Source of the DNA: Bradyrhizobium manausense | GTDB taxonomy: Bacteria > Pseudomonadota > Alphaproteobacteria > Rhizobiales > Xanthobacteraceae | Assembly (NCBI RefSeq): GCF_001440035.1 | Contig: NZ_LJYG01000047.1 | Span: 233,347 to 297,346 of the forward strand | Reading direction: 5' to 3' | Length of the DNA stretch: 64,000 bases | In this document: positions 25,584 to 34,495 of the stretch, piece by piece | Layout of the letters: each line of letters opens with the position of its first letter | How positions within the stretch are numbered: the stretch's first letter is position 1 | The notes under the pieces: model-generated | Database searches by the model: none | What the model saw: only the letters and a program-made list of their open reading frames with translations | Told to the model about the DNA's origin: nothing | Translations under genes and position numbers: made by a program

Positions 25584-25937
25584 CTACGTTGTCCTGGAAT
25601 CCGCGACGAGCGCTTTGAGGAGCGATTGCCCCTCCGGCGAAAGAAACAGCGCCCGACTTCTCGGGTCTTTGACGTTGACCTCCTGCCGGATGAACGCGCG
25701 CGGCACGACGGTCTCGGAAATCTGATAACGACCGAGAAGGACAGCCACGTGGCGGCTCACCGTCTGCTGCGGCTGGTCCAGCCTCTCGGCGAGCTCATTG
25801 ACTGAGAGGCCCGGAGTTCTGGCGATGGCGATCAAGGCGAGTGCCTGCGGCAGGCTGATCTCCGCCTGGTACTTCGAGAGCGCCTTGAAGATCGCGTCTA
25901 ACCGGGACGTTTCGGATGCGGTGAAATCAGTCTTCAT
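25584..25937 (-). CDS. MarR-type winged-helix regulator
   Basis: 117 residues from the ATG at 25937. The central helix-turn-helix GLSVNELAERLDQPQQTVSRH and following wing (DPRSRALFLSPEG) are typical of the MarR superfamily. It is divergent from the DUF2235/CD-NTase/S-4TM operon with a 93-base shared promoter region containing a palindrome. Likely role: repressor of the cassette and itself. It is followed by the kinase gene after 16 bases. Confidence 0.82.
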   Translation of the reverse strand: MKTDFTASETSRLDAIFKALSKYQAEISLPQALALIAIARTPGLSVNELAERLDQPQQTVSRHVAVLLGRYQISETVVPRAFIRQEVNVKDPRSRALFLSPEGQSLLKALVADSRTT

Positions 25938-25954
25938 GAACCCATACTTGATTT

Positions 25955-25974
25955 TATACCCAAATCTAGGTATA
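25955..25974. promoter_or_regulatory. Candidate operator in the CBASS/MarR divergent promoter
   Basis: Perfect six-base inverted arms tatacc (25955-25960) and ggtata (25969-25974) around an eight-base spacer, in an AT-rich stretch between the MarR gene start and the DUF2235 gene start. Size and position fit a MarR dimer site. The DUF2235 gene has AAGGAG at 26018-26023, seven bases before its ATG. Confidence 0.5.
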
Positions 25975-26030
25975 TACCATCTGTCGGTGCATGCAAGGCG
26001 ATTCTTCGACTGCCGACAAGGAGATTCGAC

Positions 26031-27572
26031 ATGGCGAAGAATATCGTGGTGTTCTCGGACGGAACCGGCCAGGACGGCGGCGCCCGGCCAGAGCAACGCA
26101 TCAGCAACATCTACAAGATGTACCGCGTCTCGCGCGACCATGCCGAGACGGGCATCGATCCCTCGAGGCAGGTGGCGTTCTACGACGCGGGTCTGGGCAC
26201 TGACATCGGCGCCACGGCGCTAACCGCACCAGTTCGCTTCGTCCAGAAGCTGCTCGGGTCCGTGACGGGCGCCGGCATCAAGCGCAACATCGCCGACTGC
26301 TACGAATTCATCGTGAACCACTATGAACCCGGCGACAGGATATTCCTGTTCGGCTTCAGCCGCGGCGCCTACACGGTCCGCAGCCTGGCGAACTTGTTGA
26401 TGCTCTGCGGCGTGCCCACCAAGCACCCCACCGGCCTGCCGATACGGTTCCGGAAGGCCGCGAAGGACATCGCTAAAGAGGCAGTCGATACCGTGCTCGA
26501 ATATGGGGCGGGTCACCCGCGAGCCGAATTCGAGGACGAGCGACTTGAACTGGCCAGGCGCTTCCAGCTCAAGTACGAGTCGGGCGACGGATCCGATTCC
26601 AACGTCGCGCCCTACTTCATCGGCGTCTTCGACACCGTGGCCGCCCTGGGCGCCAGAGGCCTGCGCTATTTCATCATACAAGCCGGCCTCGCCGCAGGCG
26701 TCTCGGCCGCGGCATTCGTCGGCGGGTTCCTTCCCGCGGTGCTGATCGCACTTGTCTGCTCCTGGTGGTTCGGTACAGGCTTCATGCTGACCGGGTTTCT
26801 GGCGCAGATCGCCATCGTCGCAGGCGCGCTCGGCGCCTTCTGGTACTGGCAGAACAAGTCGACGACCAAAACGATCCTCGATTACCCCAAGCCCGGAGAA
26901 TCGCGCTCCCACAAGGCGGTGTGGAAGGGCGAGAACTTTGATCGCCTGTTGAGCCGTCACGTCGCGTTCGCGCGCTCGGCGAACGCGATCGACGAGACGC
27001 GGAAGGATTTCGACCGCGTCGGCTGGGGCGGCAGCGACGAGGGCGCGCCGCATTTTCCCGGGCACGAACGGCTCCGCCAATGGTGGTTCGCCGGCAACCA
27101 TTCGGACGTCGGCGGCTCCTACCCGGAGCCCGAATCCCGCCTGTCCGACATCGCACTTGAATGGATGTGCCGCGAAGCCGTTTCCGTCCCGGACGGCCTG
27201 CTCACGGGCCCGATCGTCGTCGCCGGCAAGAAGATGGAAGGGACGGGCGAGGTTGGGCAGGCGCTGAACGTCAATCCCGATGCCGGCGGCGTGCAGCACT
27301 GCGAAGTCGCCGGCATGCGGGATACGATCGACGCCTTGGCCGACGCACTCCCGAACTGGTCGTGGTTGCGCGGCCTGCTTGCCCGTCAGAACTGGCCGGT
27401 CAAGCTTCGCGACGTCGGCGCCCAGTCCAAGATCCATCCGACGGTCGCCCAACGCTTCGAGCTACCGGCCGTCGTGCAGTGCGCGAAGGGAACGGCGGCC
27501 TACCGTCCCGAACCTCTCGCCCATCACGACGATTTCAAGAGGTACTATCCGATGAAGGCGGACGCGTCATGA
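26031..27572 (+). CDS. DUF2235 (Tle1-like) hydrolase, possible CBASS effector
   Basis: 513 residues. The N-terminus MAKNIVVFSDGTGQ and the nucleophile motif GFSRGAYTVRSLA (Ser110) define DUF2235, the alpha/beta-hydrolase fold shared with Tle1 phospholipases of type VI secretion. A hydrophobic pair at about 200-270 suggests membrane contact. A late His/Asp region (GNHSDVGGSYPE, about 354-365) would complete the catalytic set. It overlaps the CD-NTase gene by four bases, so it belongs to the CBASS operon. A phospholipase effector gated by the nucleotide signal is plausible, as for CapV, but the fold differs. Confidence 0.85.
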   Translation: MAKNIVVFSDGTGQDGGARPEQRISNIYKMYRVSRDHAETGIDPSRQVAFYDAGLGTDIGATALTAPVRFVQKLLGSVTGAGIKRNIADCYEFIVNHYEPGDRIFLFGFSRGAYTVRSLANLLMLCGVPTKHPTGLPIRFRKAAKDIAKEAVDTVLEYGAGHPRAEFEDERLELARRFQLKYESGDGSDSNVAPYFIGVFDTVAALGARGLRYFIIQAGLAAGVSAAAFVGGFLPAVLIALVCSWWFGTGFMLTGFLAQIAIVAGALGAFWYWQNKSTTKTILDYPKPGESRSHKAVWKGENFDRLLSRHVAFARSANAIDETRKDFDRVGWGGSDEGAPHFPGHERLRQWWFAGNHSDVGGSYPEPESRLSDIALEWMCREAVSVPDGLLTGPIVVAGKKMEGTGEVGQALNVNPDAGGVQHCEVAGMRDTIDALADALPNWSWLRGLLARQNWPVKLRDVGAQSKIHPTVAQRFELPAVVQCAKGTAAYRPEPLAHHDDFKRYYPMKADAS

Positions 27573-29020
27573 AGCTAGTATCGCTGTTCGACGACTTCCT
27601 GAAGGAGACGGTAAACCTCAACAAGACGAGGATCGACCTTCTGGAGGCCAGCATTCCTGCGCTCAAGTCGTTCGTGCGCGAGTCCGACTGGAAGCCGAAG
27701 GTCCGCACCTTCGTAGAGCAGGGCTCCTGGGCGCACGAGACGATCATCCGTCCCGTCGACAACAAGGAATTCGACGCCGACCTCTTGGTCGTCGTGGATC
27801 CCGTCGAGGGGTGGACCGCCGCCGAATACGTCGAGAGCCTCGGCCGCGCGTTCTCCGGCAGCAAGACCTACGAAGACAAGACGAAGACGTGGGACTACTG
27901 CGTCACGATCACCTATGCCGGCGACCGCAAGATCGACCTGGCACCTTGCGTCGTCGGCAGGCGTTGGGAGGGCAGCATGGAAGTCTGCAACCGGAAGGGC
28001 GGTTTCGAACTGACGGCGCCGGTCGAATACACCGAATGGATGAAGGAGAGGAACGCGTATTCTGGCAACAACTCGTTCCGCAAGGTGACGCGCCTGGTCA
28101 AATATCTGCGCGACATCAAGGAGACCTTTACCTGCCCCTCCGTCCTGCTCACGACCCTGCTCGGCAACCAGATCCAATGGTTCGAAAAAGGCAACGATGC
28201 CTTTGCGGACGTGCCGACGACGCTCAAGACCCTGATGGGGCGTCTGGACGATTGGCTCCGGATGTATCCCTCCAGGCCTGCGGTGACGAACCCGAAACTT
28301 CCGAGCGAGGATTTCTCGCAGCTCTTCGGTACCGACGAGCAGTATTCGAACTTCCGCACGGTGATCGCCCGCTATCGGAAATGGATCGACGAGGCGCACG
28401 CGACGGAGGGGCGACAGGAGTCCATCAAGGCATGGCAGAAGGTGTTCGGATCCGAATTCGCCAAAGGCGATCTGGTGAAGGTCGCAGCGGACGGAGCGAT
28501 GGAAAGCACGGGCAATTCGCTGGTCGCCCGCTTCCTCGATTCCACCGCGGCCCATCTCAACGGGATTGTGGACATGGTCAGGGACTATGGAATATCGATC
28601 CTGCCGGCCAGCTTCGCGCGGCCTGCACACATGCAGACGCCTCGGTGGCGCAGCGTATCCCAACCCGCGGACATCGCGGTCTCCGCCGAATGGCGCTCCG
28701 CCAGTCACGCGCAGGTGGGACGGCCTGTCGTCGCCGGCCAGATGTTGAAGCCGCAAGGAGGCCTATATTTCCGCGCGACCCTCGTCGACGGCACGCCCGT
28801 GCCGCCGGAATACTACGTCGAGTGGCGGATCACGAACACCGGAGCAGTGGCGATGTCGGCGAAGGCTGGACGCGGCGGATTCGAGGTTCCGAACAAGGCG
28901 GACGGCCGAGGGGAAACGCTGGCTTATCGCGGCATCCACATGGCCGAGGCGTTCGTCGTCCGACGCAGCGACGACGTGCTGGTCGGCCTCAGCAAGCCGT
29001 TCTACGTCGTAATCGAATGA
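27569..29020 (+). CDS. CBASS CD-NTase with AGS-C-type sensor domain
   Basis: 483 residues from the ATG at 27569. The nucleotidyltransferase core has the GS motif in EQGSWAHETI (Gly52-Ser53), the metal-binding pair in FDADL (Asp69, Asp71) and a third acidic residue in RKIDLAP (Asp123), all intact. CD-NTases make cyclic oligonucleotides on phage infection. The C-terminal 140 residues (about 345-483, PADIAVSAEWRSASHAQVG onward) look like the AGS-C/SMODS-associated sensor domain. It is coupled to DUF2235 by ATGA overlap and followed 14 bases later by the S-4TM gene. The nucleotide product cannot be read from sequence. Confidence 0.92.
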   Translation: MKLVSLFDDFLKETVNLNKTRIDLLEASIPALKSFVRESDWKPKVRTFVEQGSWAHETIIRPVDNKEFDADLLVVVDPVEGWTAAEYVESLGRAFSGSKTYEDKTKTWDYCVTITYAGDRKIDLAPCVVGRRWEGSMEVCNRKGGFELTAPVEYTEWMKERNAYSGNNSFRKVTRLVKYLRDIKETFTCPSVLLTTLLGNQIQWFEKGNDAFADVPTTLKTLMGRLDDWLRMYPSRPAVTNPKLPSEDFSQLFGTDEQYSNFRTVIARYRKWIDEAHATEGRQESIKAWQKVFGSEFAKGDLVKVAADGAMESTGNSLVARFLDSTAAHLNGIVDMVRDYGISILPASFARPAHMQTPRWRSVSQPADIAVSAEWRSASHAQVGRPVVAGQMLKPQGGLYFRATLVDGTPVPPEYYVEWRITNTGAVAMSAKAGRGGFEVPNKADGRGETLAYRGIHMAEAFVVRRSDDVLVGLSKPFYVVIE

Positions 29021-29034
29021 GCGGGGAATAGCGG

Positions 29035-29910
29035 ATGAACACGATCGCGCAGGATCAGGACACGCCAGAGCTCCAGCGGCTGCTCAAAGCCCGCCAGCGC
29101 GTCTACTCCGACGCGACGCGCTACCAGATCCTGCAGATCATCCTGACGGTCGCGCTGCCGGTCCTTGGCGCAGTGCTGGCGTTCACCCATCAGGAGACCA
29201 GGCCCTACGTGGCGCTCTACGGCCTGATCGCGACGGCAATGGACGTGATGTGGATCGATCGGATGCAGCGCCGGCTGCTGAAGGTCGCCGCGAAGATCAG
29301 CGAGGAATTCGATTGCGGTCTTCTGAAGATGCCTTGGAATTCGTTCGTCGCCGGCAAGCGCGAAGATGCCGAAGTCGTCGATGCGGCTGCGCGCCGATGG
29401 AACGACGATGCATCGAGCATTGCGGGCTGGTACACGGGGATCGTTCCAACCGCCAGGCATGCGATGGCCCGTCTAGTCTGCCAACGGATGAACCTGCAGT
29501 ACGATGCCTCGCTTCGGAAGAAGTACGGCACCTATCTGATCTGCGGCGCCGGCATCTCGTTCGTGGCCTTGATAGTCGGCGCGGTGGCGAAAGATCTCAA
29601 GCTGATCGATTTCGCAGCGGTCGCAGCCACGATTTCGCCGGCGATCTTCTGGGCCATCCGCGAGCAGTTCAGGCAATCGGATTCCGCGACGACGAACCAG
29701 ATTTTGAAAGTCGAAGCCGAAAAGTTCCTGGATTCGGTGCAGACGGGCGGTTGCGACGATGCCGAATGTGAGAAGCGGTCCCGAGAACTTCAGGACGCTA
29801 TTTTCCAGCGCCGGGTTGCCAACCCCTTGGTGCTGCCGCTCGTGTATTGGCTGATGCGCAGCGAATTAGAGAAGCAGGCGCAGGCTGGCGCCAACGCCCT
29901 TCTTAGCTAG
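29035..29910 (+). CDS. S-4TM putative pore-forming CBASS effector
   Basis: 291 residues with four hydrophobic segments in two pairs: about 29-50, 57-75, 168-188 and 192-212, separated by a soluble helical region. This is the pattern of the S-4TM (SMODS-associated 4TM) family, predicted to permeabilise the inner membrane when triggered by the CD-NTase product. It is the last gene of the operon, 14 bases after the CD-NTase stop. Its 3' end overlaps a convergent minus-strand frame by 45 bases. Confidence 0.85.
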   Translation: MNTIAQDQDTPELQRLLKARQRVYSDATRYQILQIILTVALPVLGAVLAFTHQETRPYVALYGLIATAMDVMWIDRMQRRLLKVAAKISEEFDCGLLKMPWNSFVAGKREDAEVVDAAARRWNDDASSIAGWYTGIVPTARHAMARLVCQRMNLQYDASLRKKYGTYLICGAGISFVALIVGAVAKDLKLIDFAAVAATISPAIFWAIREQFRQSDSATTNQILKVEAEKFLDSVQTGGCDDAECEKRSRELQDAIFQRRVANPLVLPLVYWLMRSELEKQAQAGANALLS

Positions 29911-30285
29911 ACCACGAGCAATACGAGATCCATTCAGGGGGGCGTGATCGCCATGTCTCCTGATGTGCGTCATTTCTCGTGCCAGCCGCTGCTCGTTGGT
30001 TAAGGCCGAGTGAACGATTTCAACGCTCTCGCTGTGGCTGAACGCTCTTATGCGCTTGCAACTACGGAATCCACGATAATCCGACCGGATTCCGACCGTT
30101 GCTTCGACTGAGACAGGGAGGCGCTCTCTGCCGGCAACTTGAAACCGGCTGCCGACGATTTCAACATGCTGCAGCCAAGCCACGATCTTGATGGCCGCGT
30201 CGGTTTGGGGGTCGGCGGCGTGTTCAACCGAACTCATCGCGGCTTCCAGCGTGCGGTGACGCTCGGTCACGGCATGGCCGCACAT
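29866..30285 (-). CDS. Unrecognised protein at the island edge
   Basis: 139 residues from the ATG at 30285, soluble, no motif recognised. It is convergent with the S-4TM gene and overlaps it by 45 bases. Its start lies within five bases of the point where a truncated EAL gene begins on the other strand, so it belongs to the island side of that junction. Composition is plausible for a real protein but a chance frame is possible. Confidence 0.35.
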   Translation of the reverse strand: MCGHAVTERHRTLEAAMSSVEHAADPQTDAAIKIVAWLQHVEIVGSRFQVAGRERLPVSVEATVGIRSDYRGFRSCKRIRAFSHSESVEIVHSALTNEQRLAREMTHIRRHGDHAPLNGSRIARGLAKKGVGASLRLLL

Positions 30286-30288
30286 CAC

Positions 30289-30790
30289 AACTTCATGCCA
30301 AATGCGGTGTACGAGCCCAAAGCTTGCATCCAGAAGTCGCTGGAGGCGGCGCGGCGGGCAAACTTTCCATCGCAAAATCTGATGTTCGAATTCACTGAGA
30401 ATGAGCGGATGAACGATCCCCGCTCACGTGGAAAATATTGTCGCGACGTACAAGAAGCTTGGGTTTCTTACTGCCCTGGATGACTTTGGAGCGGGATATG
30501 CCGGGCTGAATCTCCTCGCGCGCTTGCAGCCGGATCTGATCAAAATCGACATGGAGCTCCTGAGAGACATCCATCTCAGTTCGTCTAGGCAGGTGATCGT
30601 GTCCGGTCTGGTGTCCATTGCGCGCCAGCTTAGCATTACAGTGCTGGCGGAGGGCGTCGAAAGCGAAGCCGAACTCACTGTGCTCCGCGCTGCCGGCATC
30701 ACGCTCTTCCAGGGATACTATTTTGCCAAACCGGCGCTCATGTCTCTGGCCTCTGTTACAAGTTCAGACAGGAGCCTTGCGGTCGGCTGA
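30289..30790 (+). pseudogene. Truncated, frameshifted EAL-domain protein
   Basis: The frame from NFMPNAVYEP (30289) onward is the C-terminal half of an EAL (cyclic-di-GMP phosphodiesterase-like) domain: FEFTENERM, LDDFGAGYAGLNLL, PDLIKIDMEL, LAEGVESEAEL, GYYFAKP. The N-terminal half, including the EAL signature, is absent. A +1 shift occurs in a cccc run at about 30418-30421; removing one C joins NDP to AHVENIVATYKK. The abrupt 5' loss suggests that island insertion or rearrangement cut the gene here. Confidence 0.8.
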
Positions 30791-31196
30791 GGTCTTCAAA
30801 GCGGGAGCGGGATGATGCTTGTCATCGCCCGTCGACGCGCCCTCACAGTGCAAGCCAAACGGCCCCGCCGCTCGGCATCCTCAGCAATAAGAATCAACGG
30901 GTGCATGTCTGCTGCAGGTTCAATTTGCGCATCAAAGCGTCAAGGCTGTCATTCGGCTTTGCAAATTTCGGACGCCGACCCTAAGGGGTAATGTTGCAGG
31001 CCGAAATGCCACAAGGGCCCGCGTTCCTGATCGGGCCGGCTTAGTCTTCGCCTCAGATTGCGCCGGGACTTCTTGGCCTTTTCGGAATGAGATCGGGCCT
31101 AAGCCTCGATAGCGCTCCGATCGACCACTGGCATAAAGGCGGTCGGGTGCTGGCCCCTCTCATGCAGCCAAGCAGCCTCGCTTGGGAATCTGGCAC
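30791..31196. other. Intergenic stretch after the EAL relic
   Basis: About 400 bases. No gene, RNA or repeat was recognised on either strand apart from the porin terminator at its right edge. Confidence 0.5.
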
Positions 31197-31222
31197 AAAA
31201 AAAGCCCCGCTTGCGCGGGGCT
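31197..31222 (-). terminator. Rho-independent terminator of the porin gene
   Basis: Arms agccccgc (31203-31210) and gcggggct (31215-31222) around ttgc. On the minus strand the hairpin is followed by a run of seven T. It lies 31 bases past the porin stop. Confidence 0.9.
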
Positions 31223-31252
31223 CTATAGTTGACTGGAACGTGAGGTCGTCGA

Positions 31253-31996
31253 TCAATAACGCGCGACGACCGGCCCGCCGAAGCGATAGTTCAAGCGGCC
31301 GAGGATCATATCGGTGTCGCCGCCCGTCGTGAAACCCGTTACGGCCACGCCGCCAGGCACGTTAAACGTTGCCCCGTGGCGGTTCTCGAAGATGTGGTCG
31401 TATTCGACGCCGAGCGACCAATTCTGAGCGAACGAGAACTCGAGCCCAGCACCGACTGTGCCGCCCAGTCGCGTGCCGTAGCCGGTCTCGGAGGCGAGCG
31501 CACCGCTTGCTGCAAGGAACTGATAGTTGCGATCTGTGATCGCAGCGCCGCCCTTCACATAGAGCAGCACGCTGTTCCAGGCGTAGCCGAGCTGACCGGT
31601 GAATAGGCCGAACGCGTCCATCCGGGACCGGACAACGCCGCCGGGAACAACCAGATTGGGGGTGCTACCAGACACATCGGCCCAGTTGCCTTGAGCCTCG
31701 AGGCCGAAAACCCATCCCGCCGTTTGCCAGCGATAGCCGATCTGGCCACCGACAGTGCCGCCGTCCGCATCGTAGCTGCCGAAGAGCGTTGAGGTCGCAT
31801 CGAACACGCGGCGATCATGGCTCTGTGCCCAACCGCCGTTGACGCCGATGTAGAAGCCGCTCCAGTCAAACACGGTCGCGACGACCGCCTGCGGAGGCGC
31901 CTTGGTGTACGGGCGCGCAGCCAAATCCGCAGCTGACGCAGACGCCGCTCCCAAAAACAAAGCGCCGAAAGCGGCCGAAGCCAACAACTTGTTCAT
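31253..31996 (-). CDS. Omp25/Omp31-type outer membrane beta-barrel protein
   Basis: 247 residues with a clear signal peptide (MNKLLASAAFGALFLGAASASA) and the family landmarks FDWSGFYIGVNGGW near the start of the mature protein and a final aromatic residue pattern (NYRFGGPVVARY) for barrel assembly. These small barrels are abundant surface proteins in Bradyrhizobium and relatives. It is monocistronic and closed by a strong terminator. Confidence 0.93.
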   Translation of the reverse strand: MNKLLASAAFGALFLGAASASAADLAARPYTKAPPQAVVATVFDWSGFYIGVNGGWAQSHDRRVFDATSTLFGSYDADGGTVGGQIGYRWQTAGWVFGLEAQGNWADVSGSTPNLVVPGGVVRSRMDAFGLFTGQLGYAWNSVLLYVKGGAAITDRNYQFLAASGALASETGYGTRLGGTVGAGLEFSFAQNWSLGVEYDHIFENRHGATFNVPGGVAVTGFTTGGDTDMILGRLNYRFGGPVVARY

Positions 31997-32499
31997 CTCA
32001 ATAGTCCCCTAAGTCCTTAGAGAGTCCCCACCCTGAGAGCACCCTAGCTCGCATGCGGCACACCCGCTGTAGCGGCAACGACACACTGCAAGACGCATTT
32101 CGGATTAACAAATGTTGCCTTGGGAACCATGTAAATTGATGCAGGTCTCAGCTTGCTTATGCGGAGCCGAATCCAAGAGCGGCTTTTTCCCGTCGGGTGA
32201 CGTGGTCGCTGGCCCAATCAGATCAGCGGTAGGCGGCAAACTTCGTCCGCTTCCCCTATTGCTCGCGATTGAGGCGGACCACTCAACGAAGCTCAGGGCG
32301 AGCCGCGCAGCGATCATGATTGTCTCCTGGCCTGCGGACCAACAATGAGGGGAGGAGCTATCGCGATCTATATGAAAGACCTCGGCCGATGGAAGTCGTA
32401 GCGCTTAAGGAAGATCAACAAGCGCCTGTCGCGTCCCACCTAAAAGCAGAAGCAAGGCTGGCTGCTCTTCCTGCATTGGTGCCGCCTAAACTATCGGGA
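31997..32499. other. Intergenic region upstream of the porin
   Basis: About 500 bases between the porin start and the end of the BrkB-family gene. It must hold the porin promoter; no clear elements were recognised, and the open frames in it show no motifs. Confidence 0.4.
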
Positions 32500-33633
32500 T
32501 TAGGAAGCGGGAGGGCCACCCACGGTGTCGGCCATGGTGGCTCCTCGTGCGCCGAGCGGCTTGGGCGACCCCGTGGTGGTATCGCGCGAGGTTTGGTGCT
32601 CCATCTCCGCATCCAGTTCCGCGCCGAGCAGGATCACGATGGCGGAGATCCAAAGCCACGTCATGAAACCTATGATGGCTCCAAGCGAACCGTAGGTTTC
32701 GTTGAACTTGCCGAAGCTTGCAGCGTACCAGGAGAACAGCCCGGAGGCCGCCAGCCAGAGCAGGGTGGCAACCACGCTACCCCATGTGATCCAGCGCCAG
32801 CGCGGAGCCTCGCGGCTCGGACCGAACCTGTAGATGCAGGCGAGCGCAAGCGCGATGGCCACGAACATGGCCGGCCATCGTGCGATGCGGATGAGGAGAT
32901 CGGCGAAGTTCGAGAGATAGAGATAATTCAGGACGACCGGTATCGCGACGACGGAGCCGATTGCCACGAGCACGAAGACGATACCCGCTATCGTGAACGA
33001 CAGAGATACAAGATTCAGTTTGATGAAACCGCGCTTCTCTTCCTCGCCGTAGACGATGTTCAGGGTGTCAAAAAGAGATTTCATCGCGGCGTTCGCGCTC
33101 CAAAGCGAGACGGCAAGGCCGATGACGAACGTCACGCCAAGTGCGTGGTTTCCGTGCGAAGACACGCGCGTGAGCTGTTCGCGCGCTACTTCGATGGCGC
33201 CTCCCGGAACGAAGCCGGAGATCTGGTCCAGATGCTTGGCGATGCTGCTTGGGTCGGAAAACAGGCCGTAGATGGCAACCAGCGCCGCCAGCGCGGGGAA
33301 TATCGCCAGTATGCTGTAGTAGGTCATGCCAGCGGCCAAAGCGAGAATACGATGCTTGCCGATGTTGTCATAGACGCGCAGTAAGATGTCCTTCCAGCCC
33401 CTTGCCGGAATCTCGGAAGGCGCCGAGGCATCGCGCCCGCGATCCTCTCGTTCGGTGGCCAGACTGTTCGCTGATGCGTCGCGCCCTTCTTCCCGCCTCC
33501 TCGGAAGACCATCGCTCTCCGGCGGTGAAATGCGTTCCCAAAGAAACGCAGCCGCGACCAGCCCGAGGGCGGCTGCCAAACTCCAGCCGCCAAAGTCCGA
33601 CCTACGAGAGCGAGCGAGTTCGGTATCGGCCAT
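32500..33633 (-). CDS. YihY/BrkB-family inner membrane protein
   Basis: 377 residues from the ATG at 33633, which has AGAGGA upstream; earlier in-frame starts lack one. The family hallmarks are present: the W..ILLRVYDNIGKHRILALAAGMTYYS entry, FGLF-like segment before a helix, and five or six transmembrane helices (about 160-360), with SYGSLGAIIGFMTWLW near the end. The N-terminal 120 residues are soluble and basic apart from one hydrophobic helix. Function of YihY proteins is unsettled, with a transporter or envelope role suggested. Confidence 0.9.
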   Translation of the reverse strand: MADTELARSRRSDFGGWSLAAALGLVAAAFLWERISPPESDGLPRRREEGRDASANSLATEREDRGRDASAPSEIPARGWKDILLRVYDNIGKHRILALAAGMTYYSILAIFPALAALVAIYGLFSDPSSIAKHLDQISGFVPGGAIEVAREQLTRVSSHGNHALGVTFVIGLAVSLWSANAAMKSLFDTLNIVYGEEEKRGFIKLNLVSLSFTIAGIVFVLVAIGSVVAIPVVLNYLYLSNFADLLIRIARWPAMFVAIALALACIYRFGPSREAPRWRWITWGSVVATLLWLAASGLFSWYAASFGKFNETYGSLGAIIGFMTWLWISAIVILLGAELDAEMEHQTSRDTTTGSPKPLGARGATMADTVGGPPAS

Positions 33634-33948
33634 AAAATCCTCTTTAAAGTCCTCTTTGGCACGCCAATCGTTTTTAAGGCCGCGAGTTCCTGCGACCGAC
33701 AACGATAAGACACTCTGATTTTTGGGGGTTGATGCTACCCGACGGAGCCACGAGAGGCGCTGCTCACCCCGGGAGCGTAGTCGCTCTTGCCGATGTCTCA
33801 AGCGACAAGCCGCTTCTCTTCCGGAGCCCTGTCAGCTTCAAGCCCAGGGGCGGCCAGGAGAAGAGCTCTTCCGAACTCCGTTCTTGGAGAGTTAGGGCGG
33901 CCAGGCCTCTGCAGGAACATCAGCAACATAGAGATGTTGGACAGAGAA

Positions 33949-34152
33949 ATGAGCAATAAGTTACCTGACAGCATTCTCCGATATGCCAACATGATCTCGT
34001 CGGCTCAACAGTTCTACAACGAAGCGGCGGCCTGCCGCGCACAAGCAGAGCGATGTTCGAACCAAGCCGATCGGGATAGCTGGATGAGGCTTGCGAAAGA
34101 ATGGGCCGAACTCGCCCTCGCGGCCGAACGCGGCCAAATTTTCCGGCGCTAA
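33949..34152 (+). CDS. Small helical hypothetical protein
   Basis: 67 residues from the ATG at 33949 (an upstream ATG at 33934 is also possible). It reads as one long amphipathic helical region: EAAACRAQAERCSNQADRDSWMRLAKEWAELA, ending IFRR. The same pattern appears in the 57-residue product at 44662-44835, so both belong to one small-protein family common in Bradyrhizobium. Function unknown. Confidence 0.65.
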   Translation: MSNKLPDSILRYANMISSAQQFYNEAAACRAQAERCSNQADRDSWMRLAKEWAELALAAERGQIFRR

Positions 34153-34276
34153 TAACTGACGTTCAAGTACAGCGATTTTACGACCGTAAAAGTGTGGCGG
34201 GGTTCGCCGCACCAGGAAGCCCGGTTTAGCCAATCCGCGAGCGGCACATCGATCTTCGATGGCACGCTGGCGAAGC

Positions 34277-34495
34277 TCACCTTTGATCTAATCGCGCTTC
34301 AACTGCACTCTGCATTCTTTGCCTGATCGTGCATTCCCGAATTTGGACATCAGTCACGTTTTCCGCCTCGCATATCCTGCGAATGGGGATTGCATTCGGA
34401 GTTTCGGTCTTCCATTGGCCCGAGGTGACAAAGCCAAAGATTAGAAGCACGAAAAGGCCGGCGCCCAAAATGGTGGAAATTGGGAAATTTCTCAT
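34277..34495 (-). CDS. Small membrane-anchored hypothetical protein
   Basis: 72 residues. One hydrophobic N-terminal segment (ISTILGAGLFVLLIFGFVTS) acts as signal or anchor, followed by a short polar part with two cysteines (RRICEAE, IRECTIRQ) that could form a disulphide outside the cytoplasm. No family recognised. Confidence 0.55.
   Translation of the reverse strand: MRNFPISTILGAGLFVLLIFGFVTSGQWKTETPNAIPIRRICEAENVTDVQIRECTIRQRMQSAVEARLDQR

Noticed and set aside
26220..27452. Long open frame antisense to the DUF2235 gene
   Set aside because: High GC third positions open the opposite strand; the sequence has no motif while the plus strand has a clear nucleophile and ribosome site.
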